A DNA stretch of 64,000 bases, from positions 124,001 to 188,000 of the forward strand of contig NZ_JAVFVV010000012.1 of the NCBI RefSeq assembly GCF_030929505.1, in the 5' to 3' direction. Shown one piece after another: positions 53,297 through 61,626 of this stretch; positions within the stretch are counted from its first letter, which is position 1, and each line of letters begins with the position of its first letter. The notes below the pieces were generated by a model. It did not search any database. It had not been told where the DNA came from and was given only the letters and a program-made list of their open reading frames with translations. Both the position numbers and the translations under genes were made by a program. The DNA is from Mesorhizobium sp. LHD-90. GTDB taxonomy: Bacteria; Pseudomonadota; Alphaproteobacteria; Rhizobiales; Rhizobiaceae.

Positions 53297-54883
53297 ATGG
53301 GTGGGGGCGTGAGCGAGTTCGACGCCATACTGGTCGGGGCGGGCCACAACAGCCTGGCATGCGCCGCGCATCTGGCCGCGAAAGGCTGGAAAGTCGGCGT
53401 TTTCGAACGCAACGCGACGCTTGGCGGCGCCGTCAGGACGCAGGAATACACGCTTCCCGGTTTCCGTCACGATTTCGGCGCGATGAATCTGAGCCTGTTC
53501 GCCGGCTCGGCCTTCCACAAAATGTATGCAAATGAATTGAAATCGCATGGGCTCGAATTCGCGCCCGTGGCCGATTGTTTCGCCAGCGTCTTCCCCGACG
53601 GCAAATGGTTCGGGGTGAGCACCGACCTGGAAAAAACGGCGACGCGCATCGCAGCCTTCTCGTCCGCCGACGCCGATGCATGGCGAAAGCTGGTGGCGGC
53701 GTTTCCGGGTGAGGCGGAGCATCTGTTCCGCCTGCTCGGCTCGCCGATGGGTTTTCGCGCGCTGGCCGGCACCGGCTGGAATCTCTGGCGGAAAAAGGGG
53801 GTTTCCGGCGCGCTCGACACCGCCCGGCTGCTGCTGTCGTCGCCGCGCGCCTGGCTGGACGAGAATTTCGCCTCGCCGCATGTCAAGGCGACGCTGGCCG
53901 CCTGGGGCATGCATCTCGACTTCGCACCCGACATCGCCGGCGGCGCGGTATTCCCATATCTGGAATCCATGGCCAACCAAAATTTCGGCATGGTGCTCGG
54001 CAAAGGTGGGGCCGACACGATGATCCGGGCGCTGGAGAACATGGTGACCGCGGCGGGCGGAAAAATCTTCACCAATGCCGATGTGGCCGAGATCACAACG
54101 GCGGGCGGCAAGGCCACCGGCATCCGGCTCGCCTCAGGCGAGACGCATAGTGCGGCGAAGGCGGTGATCGCCGGCGTCGCACCAGGCGCCTTGGCGGGCA
54201 GGCTTTTGCCCAACGGTTCCGGCGATGCGGGATTTGACACGGCGATGAAAAAATTTCGCCACGCGCCGGGCACCATGATGATCCACCTGGCATTGGACGA
54301 TCTGCCCAACTGGCAGGCGGGAGCCGAGCTTCGGCAATTCGCCTATGTGCATCTGGCACCGTCGCTCGACCAGATGGCGAAAACCTACAGCCAAGCAATT
54401 GCCGGCCTGCTGCCCGACGAACCGGTGCTGGTGGTTGGCCAGCCGACTGCGATCGATGCTTCCCGCGCGCCGGCGGGAAAACATGTGCTGTGGGTGCAGG
54501 TGCGGGCGCTGCCTGCCGAGATTGCCGGCGATGCGGCGGGCGAGATCCAGCCGGCCCCGTGGGAGACCGTGAAAGAGCGGTATGCGGAGCGCGTGCTCGA
54601 CATCATCGAGCACTATGCGCCGGGGCTGCGCGGAAAAATCCTCGGGCGCGCGATATTCTCGCCGCTCGACCTCGAACGCGAGAATCCGAACCTGGTGGGC
54701 GGCGACCAGATCTGCGGCAGCCATCATATCTCGCAGAATTTCCTGTTCCGGCCGGCACGCGGCTTCGCCAAGTGGAATACGCCGGTGGAACGGCTGCATC
54801 TGACGGGCGCGGCGACCTGGCCGGGCGCCGGCGTCGGCGCGGCATCGGGCTTCATGCTGGCCCGGCAGCTTGCGGGCCGTTGA
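53297..54883 (+). CDS. phytoene-desaturase-like FAD-dependent oxidoreductase, second copy
   Basis: The 528-residue flavoprotein resembles the enzyme at 50567-52135 in plan: FDAILVGAGHNSLACAAHLAAKG at the N-terminus, ERNATLGGAVRTQEYTLPGFRHD, and TGAATWPGAGVGAASGFMLARQL near the end. The two are divergent paralogues on either side of the control region. It begins the rightward operon. ATG 53297 has no evident ribosome site; GTG 53309 (MSEFDAILVG reading) is an alternative start with GGGGG close by. Confidence 0.85.
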   Translation: MGGGVSEFDAILVGAGHNSLACAAHLAAKGWKVGVFERNATLGGAVRTQEYTLPGFRHDFGAMNLSLFAGSAFHKMYANELKSHGLEFAPVADCFASVFPDGKWFGVSTDLEKTATRIAAFSSADADAWRKLVAAFPGEAEHLFRLLGSPMGFRALAGTGWNLWRKKGVSGALDTARLLLSSPRAWLDENFASPHVKATLAAWGMHLDFAPDIAGGAVFPYLESMANQNFGMVLGKGGADTMIRALENMVTAAGGKIFTNADVAEITTAGGKATGIRLASGETHSAAKAVIAGVAPGALAGRLLPNGSGDAGFDTAMKKFRHAPGTMMIHLALDDLPNWQAGAELRQFAYVHLAPSLDQMAKTYSQAIAGLLPDEPVLVVGQPTAIDASRAPAGKHVLWVQVRALPAEIAGDAAGEIQPAPWETVKERYAERVLDIIEHYAPGLRGKILGRAIFSPLDLERENPNLVGGDQICGSHHISQNFLFRPARGFAKWNTPVERLHLTGAATWPGAGVGAASGFMLARQLAGR

Positions 54884-54942
54884 AACGACAAACGAATAGG
54901 ACGCCGCCTCAACGGGCCGGCGAGGAACGAATGGAGGTGCCG

Positions 54943-55347
54943 ATGAAACGCAAACCGATCAATCCGGCAACCATGTACAAGGCGACACCGTATGGGTTCT
55001 CCCATGCCGTGGAGCAGAATGGCGGGCGCACGCTGCACATGTCTGGCCAAGTGGCCTGGAACGCGGCAGGCGAACTCGTCGGCAGGGGCGATCTGGCCGC
55101 GCAAACGCGGCAGGCGCTTGCGAACTTGAAGCAGGTGCTGGCCGAAGTGGGCGGCACGCCAGCCAACATCGTGCGGCTGAGAACCTATGTCGTCGGCCAC
55201 ACACCGGACAAGCTCGGCCCAGTCACGGAAGAGATCCTTGCCTTCTATGGCGACACCGTGCCGGCCGCCAACACGTGGATCGGCGTGCAGGCGCTCGCAA
55301 TGCCCGACTTCCTGATCGAGATCGAGGCGACAGCAGTTCTAGACTGA
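54943..55347 (+). CDS. RidA/YjgF family protein
   Basis: The 134-residue protein has the YjgF trimer fold: YGFSHAVEQNGGRTLHMSGQVAWNAAGELVGRGDLAAQTRQALANLK, then VVGHTPDKLGPVTEEI and FYGDTVPAANTWIGVQALAMPDFLIEIEATAV. Such proteins hydrolyse enamine/imine products or act in catabolic pathways, for example on 2-aminoacrylate-like compounds. GGAGG (54933-54937) gives ATG 54943; ATG 54931 is also in frame. Confidence 0.9.
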   Translation: MKRKPINPATMYKATPYGFSHAVEQNGGRTLHMSGQVAWNAAGELVGRGDLAAQTRQALANLKQVLAEVGGTPANIVRLRTYVVGHTPDKLGPVTEEILAFYGDTVPAANTWIGVQALAMPDFLIEIEATAVLD

Positions 55348-55385
55348 AAATTCAGCTCACAATCAACAACATGGGGAACATTGTC

Positions 55386-56915
55386 ATGACTATGAACAGA
55401 CGCGAACTTCTCGGCTACGGCGCTTCGGCGCTCGGCGTGGCGGCGATCGGCATGCCGAACATCGCCCGCGCGCAGGCGAGCGAACTGACCATCGCCTACA
55501 ACGTCAACCTGCCTTCCTGGGACCCGACCACCGGCCCCTCGGCCGTCAACCCGACCATCCAGGGCATCTACCAGTCGGTGTTCGACCAGTTCATCCCGCA
55601 GGCGCCCGACCTGTCCTTCGGTCCCGGCCTGCTGACGCAATGGGGCTGGAACCAGGACCGCACCAAGGTGATGATGACCGTGCGCGAGGGCGTGACCTGG
55701 CATGACGGCTCGCCGTTCACGGCGGAGGACATCGTGTGGTCGCTGCAGCGCGCCGGCGACGAGAAGACCGGCAACCCGATCCAGTTCGTGTGGAAGAACG
55801 TCAACAACTTCAAGATCGACGGCAACACCATCACCGGCGACGTCGTCCAGTTCGACCCGGTCTATTTCAAGTGGATGTCGTTCCTCACCGGCTACGTGCT
55901 GCCAAAAGCCTATTATGAGAAGGTCGGCGCTGAAGGGTTTGAGGCAAAGCCCATCGGCACCGGGCCGTACATGGTCGACAAGTTCGAGCGCAACGCCTTC
56001 CTGCGGCTGAAGGCCAACCCCAACTACTGGGGCGGCAAGCCGGCCTTCGAGAACGTGACCATAAAGTTCGTGACCGACGCGGCGAGCCGCGTCGCCGAGA
56101 TCGAGTCCGGCTCCTCGCAGGTCACGCTGGAAATCCCCTACGAGGAATACGACCGGTTGATTGGCAAGGACGGACTGGCCGGCTCCTGCGACACCGTCTC
56201 CGACATCGGCATGGTGTTCTTCAACGACATCGACGTGATGAAGGACGCCAATGTGCGCAAGGCGGCCGTCATGTCGGTGGACAAGAAGCTCCTGGTCGAC
56301 CGGCTGCTGCGCGGCTACGGCCTGCCCATTGACACGCTGGAGACCCCGGAATACGCGGCCTTCGACCCGTCGATCAAGGTCGAATACAATCCGGACAAGG
56401 CGAAGGAACTGCTGGCTGCGTCAGGTTATTCCACCGACAAGCCGGTAAAATTCACGATCCAGACCACCAAGGGTTTCAAGCCCAAGGACTACGAGATGAT
56501 CCAGGCGATCGTCGGCATGTGGCGCAAGGTCGGCATCGAGGCCAACATCGAGGTCTACGAGATCGCCAAGCATTACGAGCTGCGCGCCGCCGACCATCTC
56601 GCGCCTGCCGCCTTCTACAACTGGGGCAATTCGATCGGCGACCCGACCACCTCGACCGGCTTCGCAATGTACGGGCCGAGCCCGCATTCGGTCTGGGACG
56701 GCCAGGACGTCATCGACGCGATCAACCCGCTGTGGGCCGAGCCGGACGAGGCAAAACGCATCGCCGGCTGGAAGGCGGTGTCGAAACTGATCGCCGACAA
56801 CGCCTATGTGCTGCCGCTGCTGCAATATGCGCAGCCGATCGTGCATGCCAAGGGTGTGAAGGTGGTGCCGCACAAGTCGGGTGCGCTGCTGCCCGCTTTG
56901 ATGACGCCGGCGTGA
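55386..56915 (+). CDS. ABC transporter substrate-binding protein, dipeptide/oligopeptide type
   Basis: The 509-residue periplasmic protein of the SBP_bac_5 family binds peptides, opines or other amides. An exported start with a twin-arginine-like MNRRELLGYGASALGV precedes the mature protein. VREGVTWHDGSPFTAEDIVWSLQRA and PIGTGPYMVDKFERNAFLRLKANPNYWGG are family markers. It is followed by two permease genes, two ATPase genes and a mosaic hairpin. ATG 55386 behind GGGGAA is preferred; ATG 55371 is possible. Confidence 0.92.
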   Translation: MTMNRRELLGYGASALGVAAIGMPNIARAQASELTIAYNVNLPSWDPTTGPSAVNPTIQGIYQSVFDQFIPQAPDLSFGPGLLTQWGWNQDRTKVMMTVREGVTWHDGSPFTAEDIVWSLQRAGDEKTGNPIQFVWKNVNNFKIDGNTITGDVVQFDPVYFKWMSFLTGYVLPKAYYEKVGAEGFEAKPIGTGPYMVDKFERNAFLRLKANPNYWGGKPAFENVTIKFVTDAASRVAEIESGSSQVTLEIPYEEYDRLIGKDGLAGSCDTVSDIGMVFFNDIDVMKDANVRKAAVMSVDKKLLVDRLLRGYGLPIDTLETPEYAAFDPSIKVEYNPDKAKELLAASGYSTDKPVKFTIQTTKGFKPKDYEMIQAIVGMWRKVGIEANIEVYEIAKHYELRAADHLAPAAFYNWGNSIGDPTTSTGFAMYGPSPHSVWDGQDVIDAINPLWAEPDEAKRIAGWKAVSKLIADNAYVLPLLQYAQPIVHAKGVKVVPHKSGALLPALMTPA

Positions 56916-56917
56916 GG

Positions 56918-57052
56918 CTGGCCGAAAATTCGCCAGGACGGGCTGCAAATGTCGATTTCTGCGCTTCCGGTGCTCACGTACCCAAACGTACGCTCCGCTC
57001 CGGTTCTCGAAATCACCATTTTCGCCTCGTCCTGACGAAATTTTGGGACCAG
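56918..57052. repeat. imperfect mosaic inverted repeat (RIME-like) after the binding-protein gene
   Basis: CTGGCCGAAAATTCGCCAGG at the left pairs imperfectly with CCTGACGAAATTTTGGGACCAG at the right. Inner arms around CACGTACCCAAACGTACG also pair. The 135-base element starts 2 bases after the binding-protein stop and may reduce read-through to the permease genes. Confidence 0.75.
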
Positions 57053-57129
57053 CCTCTGTAGCGCTCAAAACTGGTGTTCACCGTCGTCTGCGACGGCTGG
57101 CATTGCCTTGTTCCGATGCACGGACAAAC

Positions 57130-58137
57130 ATGATCCTGCAACGCTTCCTAACGCGACTGCTCACCATGGCCGTCACGCTGTTCGGCGTGGCGGTGGTGGT
57201 GTTCGTCGTCATCCGCATCGCGCCGGGCGACCCGATCGCCATGATGCTGCCTCCCGGCGCCAGCCAGGCCGACATCGACCGGCTGCGGGCGCTTTACGGG
57301 CTGGACAAAAGCATCGTCGAACAATTCTTCATCTGGCTGGCGGGCGTCCTGCACGGCGATTTCGGCACCTCGATCTCACTCAGGCAGGACGTGCTGGGCC
57401 TAGTCATGAACCGCCTGCCGGCGACGCTCGAACTGTCGATCGTGGCGCTGCTGATCGCCGTTGCGGTCGGCGGCGTGCTGGCGGTGATCGGAGCGCGCGA
57501 GCGCGGCACGGCGGTCGAGGCCGGCATCGACGTCGCCAACGGTGCGGCGCTTTCCATTCCCGACTTCCTTTGGGGGCTGGCCTTCATCCTCGTCTTCGGC
57601 GTGCTGTGGCCAGTGTTCGAGATTTCCGGCCGGGTCTCGCCGCGGCTGGAACTACCCTTCGTCACCCAGTTCTACCTGTTCGAAAGCATCTTCCGGCTGC
57701 GCTTCGATCTGACGAAGGACCTGCTCAGCCATATGTTCATGCCAGCGCTGGCGCTTGCCCTACCTCTGGCGGCGATCATCGCGCAATTGCTGAAACAGTC
57801 GCTGAAGGAACTGCTGTCGCTCGACTATGTCGTGCTGGCGCGGGTGAAGGGGTTTTCCGAGACGCAGGTGATCTTGCGCGAAGCATTGAAAAATGCGGCC
57901 CTGCCGACGCTGACGCTGGTCGGCGTGCAGTTCACCTTCCTGATTGGCGGCACCGTCATCGTCGAGCGACTGTTCTCCTACGAGGGGCTCGGCAACATGG
58001 CGATCGACGCGGTGATCAACCGCGACCTGCCGCTGATCCAGGGCATCGTGCTGGTGTTCGCGCTGCTGTTCGTGCTGATCAACCTGGCCGTCGACATGCT
58101 CTACGCCGTGCTCAATCCGAGGCTGCGTCATGGCTGA
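57130..58137 (+). CDS. ABC transporter permease 1, DppB type
   Basis: The 335-residue inner-membrane protein has six helices. VIRIAPGDPIAMMLPPGAS and LYGLDKSIVEQFFIWL are DppB/OppB hallmarks, and the coupling loop with ARVKGFSETQVILREALKNAALP contacts the ATPase. ATG 57130 starts at the first helix. Its stop overlaps the next gene by 8 bases. Confidence 0.93.
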   Translation: MILQRFLTRLLTMAVTLFGVAVVVFVVIRIAPGDPIAMMLPPGASQADIDRLRALYGLDKSIVEQFFIWLAGVLHGDFGTSISLRQDVLGLVMNRLPATLELSIVALLIAVAVGGVLAVIGARERGTAVEAGIDVANGAALSIPDFLWGLAFILVFGVLWPVFEISGRVSPRLELPFVTQFYLFESIFRLRFDLTKDLLSHMFMPALALALPLAAIIAQLLKQSLKELLSLDYVVLARVKGFSETQVILREALKNAALPTLTLVGVQFTFLIGGTVIVERLFSYEGLGNMAIDAVINRDLPLIQGIVLVFALLFVLINLAVDMLYAVLNPRLRHG

Positions 58138-58975
58138 CGCGCGCACGGCCAAGACCTCGAACGCCCGCATCTGGCTGGCCGGCGGCTGGCTGCTGGTGGC
58201 GCTGCTCGCCACCATCTTCGCACCGCTGTTGGCGCCGCAGGACCCGCTGGCGCAGGACCTGCTTTACGAGCGCCTGCCGCCCTTCTGGATGCAGGGCGCG
58301 GAGCCGGGTTTCTGGCTGGGCACCGACAGCCTCGGCCGCGACCTGCTCTCGCGCATTATTTACGGCGGGCGGGTGGCCTTCCTCGTCGCCTTCGCGGCGG
58401 CGGCCGCTGCCTGCATCGTCGGCTCGGCGCTGGGTCTGGCCGCCGGCTATTTCGGCGGCTGGACCGACCGCGTCGTGTCGCGCATCGTCGACATCTGGAT
58501 GGCTTTTCCGCCGGTGCTGTTCGCCATCCTGCTGGTCGCAGTGCTCGGCACGGGTTTGAGTTCCGTCATCATCGCAATTGCCGTGATCGACTGGACGCGC
58601 TTCTGCCGCGTCGTGCGCGCCGAGGCGATGGGCCAGGCGCGCATGGACTATGTCGAAAGCGCCCGCATCGCCGGCTTCGGCCGCTTCGACATCATGCTGA
58701 AGGAAGTGCTGCCCAACGTGCTGCCGGCCATCGTGGCGCTGTTGTCGCTGGAGATGGGCATCGCGGTGATCGTCGAGGCCATCCTGTCCTTCGTCAACCT
58801 GTCGATCTCCACCGACGACCCGACCTGGGGCGGCATCATCGCCGAGGGGCGGCTGTCAATCCACCAGGCGTGGTGGGTGCTGGTGTTCCCGCTGGTCACG
58901 CTGTTCCTCACGGTACTTTCGTTCAGCCAGTTCGGCGAGGGGCTGAAAGCCAGATTCGATCCGGTGCTGAGATGA
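58130..58975 (+). CDS. ABC transporter permease 2, DppC type
   Basis: The 281-residue permease has the GTDSLGRDLLSRIIYGGRVAF segment of DppC, and YVESARIAGFGRFDIMLKEVLPNVLPAIV as the coupling loop. About six helices are visible. The stop overlaps the first ATPase start by an ATGA. Confidence 0.93.
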   Translation: MADARTAKTSNARIWLAGGWLLVALLATIFAPLLAPQDPLAQDLLYERLPPFWMQGAEPGFWLGTDSLGRDLLSRIIYGGRVAFLVAFAAAAAACIVGSALGLAAGYFGGWTDRVVSRIVDIWMAFPPVLFAILLVAVLGTGLSSVIIAIAVIDWTRFCRVVRAEAMGQARMDYVESARIAGFGRFDIMLKEVLPNVLPAIVALLSLEMGIAVIVEAILSFVNLSISTDDPTWGGIIAEGRLSIHQAWWVLVFPLVTLFLTVLSFSQFGEGLKARFDPVLR

Positions 58976-59850
58976 TCCCCGCCCTCGAAATCTCCGGCCT
59001 CAGCGCCACGCTCGCGAACGGTGCGCGCGTGTTGCGCTCCGTATCGCTGACGGTCGAGCCCGGCGAGGTGCGCGCGCTGGTCGGCGAAAGCGGCGCGGGA
59101 AAGAGCATGATCGGCAAGGCGGTGCTGGGCGTGCTGCCGCCCAGCGTGCGGATCGCCGAGGGGCGGATCGGGCTGGAAGGCACCGACCTCGGCGATCTTT
59201 CGGCCAAGGCGCGGCGCGCGCTGATCGGGGCGAAAACCGCCCTGATCCCGCAGGACCCGCTGACGGCGTTGAACCCGTCGCGCCGCATCGGCCCGCAGAC
59301 GACGGACCGGCTGACCAAAATCCTCGGCTGGGACGGCACGCGCGCCGATGCCCGCATCCGGCAACTGCTCGACGAGGTGCAGATCCGCGACCCCGAGCGG
59401 GTGCTGCGCAGCTATCCGCACGAGCTTTCGGGCGGCATGCGCCAGCGCGTGCTGATCGCCGCCGCCTTCGCCGCCGAGCCCCGGCTGATCGTCGCCGACG
59501 AACCGACCACGGCGCTGGACGTGACCGTGCAAAAGCAGATCTTGCGGCTGATCGCCGCCTTGCAGCGCGAGCACGGCACGGCGATCCTGTTCGTCACCCA
59601 CGACCTCGGCGTGGTCGCCAAGATCAGCCAGAAAGTCACTGTGCTTTATGCCGGCAAGGTGGTCGAGGAGGCCGACACCCCTGCCCTCTTCGCCGATCCA
59701 AAACATCCCTACACGCGGGCTCTGATGGCGGCGACGCCGAAATACACCGACCCGTTCGCCTCGCTGAAGCCGGTCGACGAAGCGGTGCTGGCCGGCCTCG
59801 CCACCGAGATCGCGGCGGCCGACCGCGACTGGAGGGCGCCGCATGGTTGA
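58972..59850 (+). CDS. ABC transporter ATP-binding protein 1, DppD type
   Basis: The 292-residue ATPase has the Walker A GESGAGKSMIGKAV, Q-loop ALIPQDPLTALNPS, signature LSGGMRQRVLIAAA and Walker B LIVADEPTTALD. It powers import. ATG 58972 is fixed by overlap with the preceding stop. Confidence 0.94.
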   Translation: MIPALEISGLSATLANGARVLRSVSLTVEPGEVRALVGESGAGKSMIGKAVLGVLPPSVRIAEGRIGLEGTDLGDLSAKARRALIGAKTALIPQDPLTALNPSRRIGPQTTDRLTKILGWDGTRADARIRQLLDEVQIRDPERVLRSYPHELSGGMRQRVLIAAAFAAEPRLIVADEPTTALDVTVQKQILRLIAALQREHGTAILFVTHDLGVVAKISQKVTVLYAGKVVEEADTPALFADPKHPYTRALMAATPKYTDPFASLKPVDEAVLAGLATEIAAADRDWRAPHG

Positions 59851-59855
59851 GGCGC

Positions 59856-59951
59856 GGAAATGCGGGGACAGTTTACTCAATTCCCCAGAAATTCGCAGTT
59901 CCACCTGGGTCTGGCTCGTGACGGAATTGAGTAAACTGTCCCCGTATTTCC
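59856..59951. repeat. 29-base inverted repeat between the two ATPase genes
   Basis: The left arm is 59856-59884 and the right arm 59923-59951; the inverse matches at 28 of 29 positions. The word GGGGACAGTTTACTCAATT is part of each arm. The 38-base centre can form the loop. There are no genes inside; it is REP/MITE-like. Confidence 0.85.
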
Positions 59952-59963
59952 GGAGACCGCGCC

Positions 59964-60797
59964 ATGGCTGACCCCATGTTTTCCGTGCGCGGCCTGAAGG
60001 TCGCGCTGCCCGACATGGCGCGAAAACCCGCCTTCGGCAGCGCGCCGAAGATCGAAATCTTGAAGGGACTCGACTTCGACCTGCCGCGCCACCAGGTGAC
60101 GGGCATCGTCGGCGAATCCGGCTCGGGAAAATCGACGCTCGGCCGCGCGCTGGTGCGCCTGCTGGAACCAAGCGAAGGCGCGGTGACGTTCGACGGGCGC
60201 GACATCACGCATTTGCCGGAGGGAGAACTGCGGCCGCTGCGCCGCGACCTGCAGATGATTTTTCAGGACCCGATGTCGTCGCTCAACCCGCGCCGCACCA
60301 TCGGGGCGATCATCGCCGCGCCGCTCAGGCAGAACGGCATGGCCGGCAATCTCGCCGGGCGCGTGGCGGAGGCACTGCGGCGCGTCGGCCTGCCCGAAAA
60401 CTTTGCCAAGCGCTACCGCCACGAACTGTCCGGCGGCCAGCGGCAACGCGTCGGCATCGCGCGGGCGCTGGCGCTGGCGCCGAAATTCGTGCTGGCCGAC
60501 GAGATCGTGTCGGGTCTGGACGTGTCGACCCAGGCGCAGATCCTGACGCTTCTGGAAAAACTCGCCTCCGAGATGGGGCTCACCGTCGCCTTCATCAGCC
60601 ACGACCTGTCGGTGATCCGGCGCCTGTGCAAGCAGGTCATCGTCATGCGCCACGGGCAAATCGTCGAGGCCGGGCCGACGGACAAGATTTTCGCCGCGCC
60701 GCGGGATGCCTATACGCGGGAACTCATCGCCGCGATCCCGCTGCCGGAAATCGATGCCGGTTGGCTGGGCGAGCGCCAGGGCAAGGAGGCCGTCTGA
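59964..60797 (+). CDS. ABC transporter ATP-binding protein 2, DppF type
   Basis: The 277-residue ATPase has Walker A GESGSGKSTLGRAL, Q-loop IFQDPMSSLNPRRT, signature LSGGQRQRVGIARAL and Walker B FVLADEIVSGLDVS (Ile-Val where Pro-Thr is more common). It completes the importer. A hairpin of 29-base arms separates it from the first ATPase gene. Confidence 0.94.
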   Translation: MADPMFSVRGLKVALPDMARKPAFGSAPKIEILKGLDFDLPRHQVTGIVGESGSGKSTLGRALVRLLEPSEGAVTFDGRDITHLPEGELRPLRRDLQMIFQDPMSSLNPRRTIGAIIAAPLRQNGMAGNLAGRVAEALRRVGLPENFAKRYRHELSGGQRQRVGIARALALAPKFVLADEIVSGLDVSTQAQILTLLEKLASEMGLTVAFISHDLSVIRRLCKQVIVMRHGQIVEAGPTDKIFAAPRDAYTRELIAAIPLPEIDAGWLGERQGKEAV

Positions 60798-60868
60798 CGT
60801 TTTCCGAAGCGCCGGGCCAGCGGGCGCCCGGCGCGGCAACACAACCGCCCGCCAATGGGAGACGTGAC

Positions 60869-61468
60869 ATGCAGAACTTTATTCGCGGCGCCGTTTTCAC
60901 ACTGGCGCTGGCCACCGGCAGCAGCGCGGCGCTGGCAGATTCCATCCCCGGCATGCGCGGCCACGACCACACCGGCGTGACCGTTCCTGACATCCCACAG
61001 GCCGTCGACTTCTTCACCAATGTTATCGGCTGCCAGAAGGCGATGTCGTTCGGGCCGTTCGCCGACGACAAGGGCACCTTCATGAAGGACCTGCTCGGCG
61101 TCGATCCGAAGGCCGTCATCGAGGAGATCACGCTGGTGCGTTGCGGTTTCGGCTCGAATGTCGAACTGTTCAAATACACCGCGCCCGACCAGAAGGATCT
61201 GCAAGCGAAGAACAGCGACATAGGCGGCTTCCACATCGCCTTCTATGTCGACGACGTGGCCGCCGCAAAAACCTATCTTGAAGGCAAGGGCGTGGCGACG
61301 CGCATGGGGCCGCTACCCGTCAACGAAGGCCCTGCCGCCGGCCAGACGATCCTTTACTTCCAGGCGCCCTGGGGCCTGCAGTTCGAAGCGATCAGCTACC
61401 CGAACGGCATGGCCTATGAAAAGGACGCCTCGACCGTGCTGTGGAGCCCGAAGGAGCCTGGTAAGTAA
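60869..61468 (+). CDS. exported VOC-superfamily protein
   Basis: The 199-residue protein starts with a signal peptide (about 1-23, FTLALATGSSAALA) and continues as a vicinal-oxygen-chelate (glyoxalase/dioxygenase-like) domain. HDHTGVTVPDIPQAVDFFTNVIGC has the first metal-site His; GGFHIAFYVDDVAAAKTYL and PWGLQFEAISYP, with the Glu, supply the others. VOC enzymes in such clusters are usually cytoplasmic, so export is unusual. ATG 60869 is the start; a longer frame upstream lacks similarity. Confidence 0.85.
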   Translation: MQNFIRGAVFTLALATGSSAALADSIPGMRGHDHTGVTVPDIPQAVDFFTNVIGCQKAMSFGPFADDKGTFMKDLLGVDPKAVIEEITLVRCGFGSNVELFKYTAPDQKDLQAKNSDIGGFHIAFYVDDVAAAKTYLEGKGVATRMGPLPVNEGPAAGQTILYFQAPWGLQFEAISYPNGMAYEKDASTVLWSPKEPGK

Positions 61469-61560
61469 ACCGGAGCAGCACCCGCCACCCCCTCGCCTTC
61501 GCGGCACGGACATGCGTCGCCACCGCGGCGACGCAGACGGGATCGTTCGCAACTTCGAAA

Positions 61561-61574
61561 CTTTAAGCTTGAAA
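61561..61574. promoter_or_regulatory. TTTA-N4-TGAA site before the monooxygenase gene
   Basis: CTTTAAGCTTGAAA is 53 bases before ATG 61627. Ten or more of its 14 bases match the site at 53279-53292. It suggests a separate, co-regulated promoter for the last visible gene. Confidence 0.5.
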
Positions 61575-61626
61575 TAATTTCGCCTCCCGGCGATACTCGA
61601 TTCCGAAATCCAGCGGAGGTCGCATC

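Noticed and set aside
59856-59951. The 29-base inverted repeat as ends of an insertion sequence
   Set aside because: Only 38 bases lie between the arms, no transposase frame exists and no target duplication is evident, so it is listed as a repeat only.
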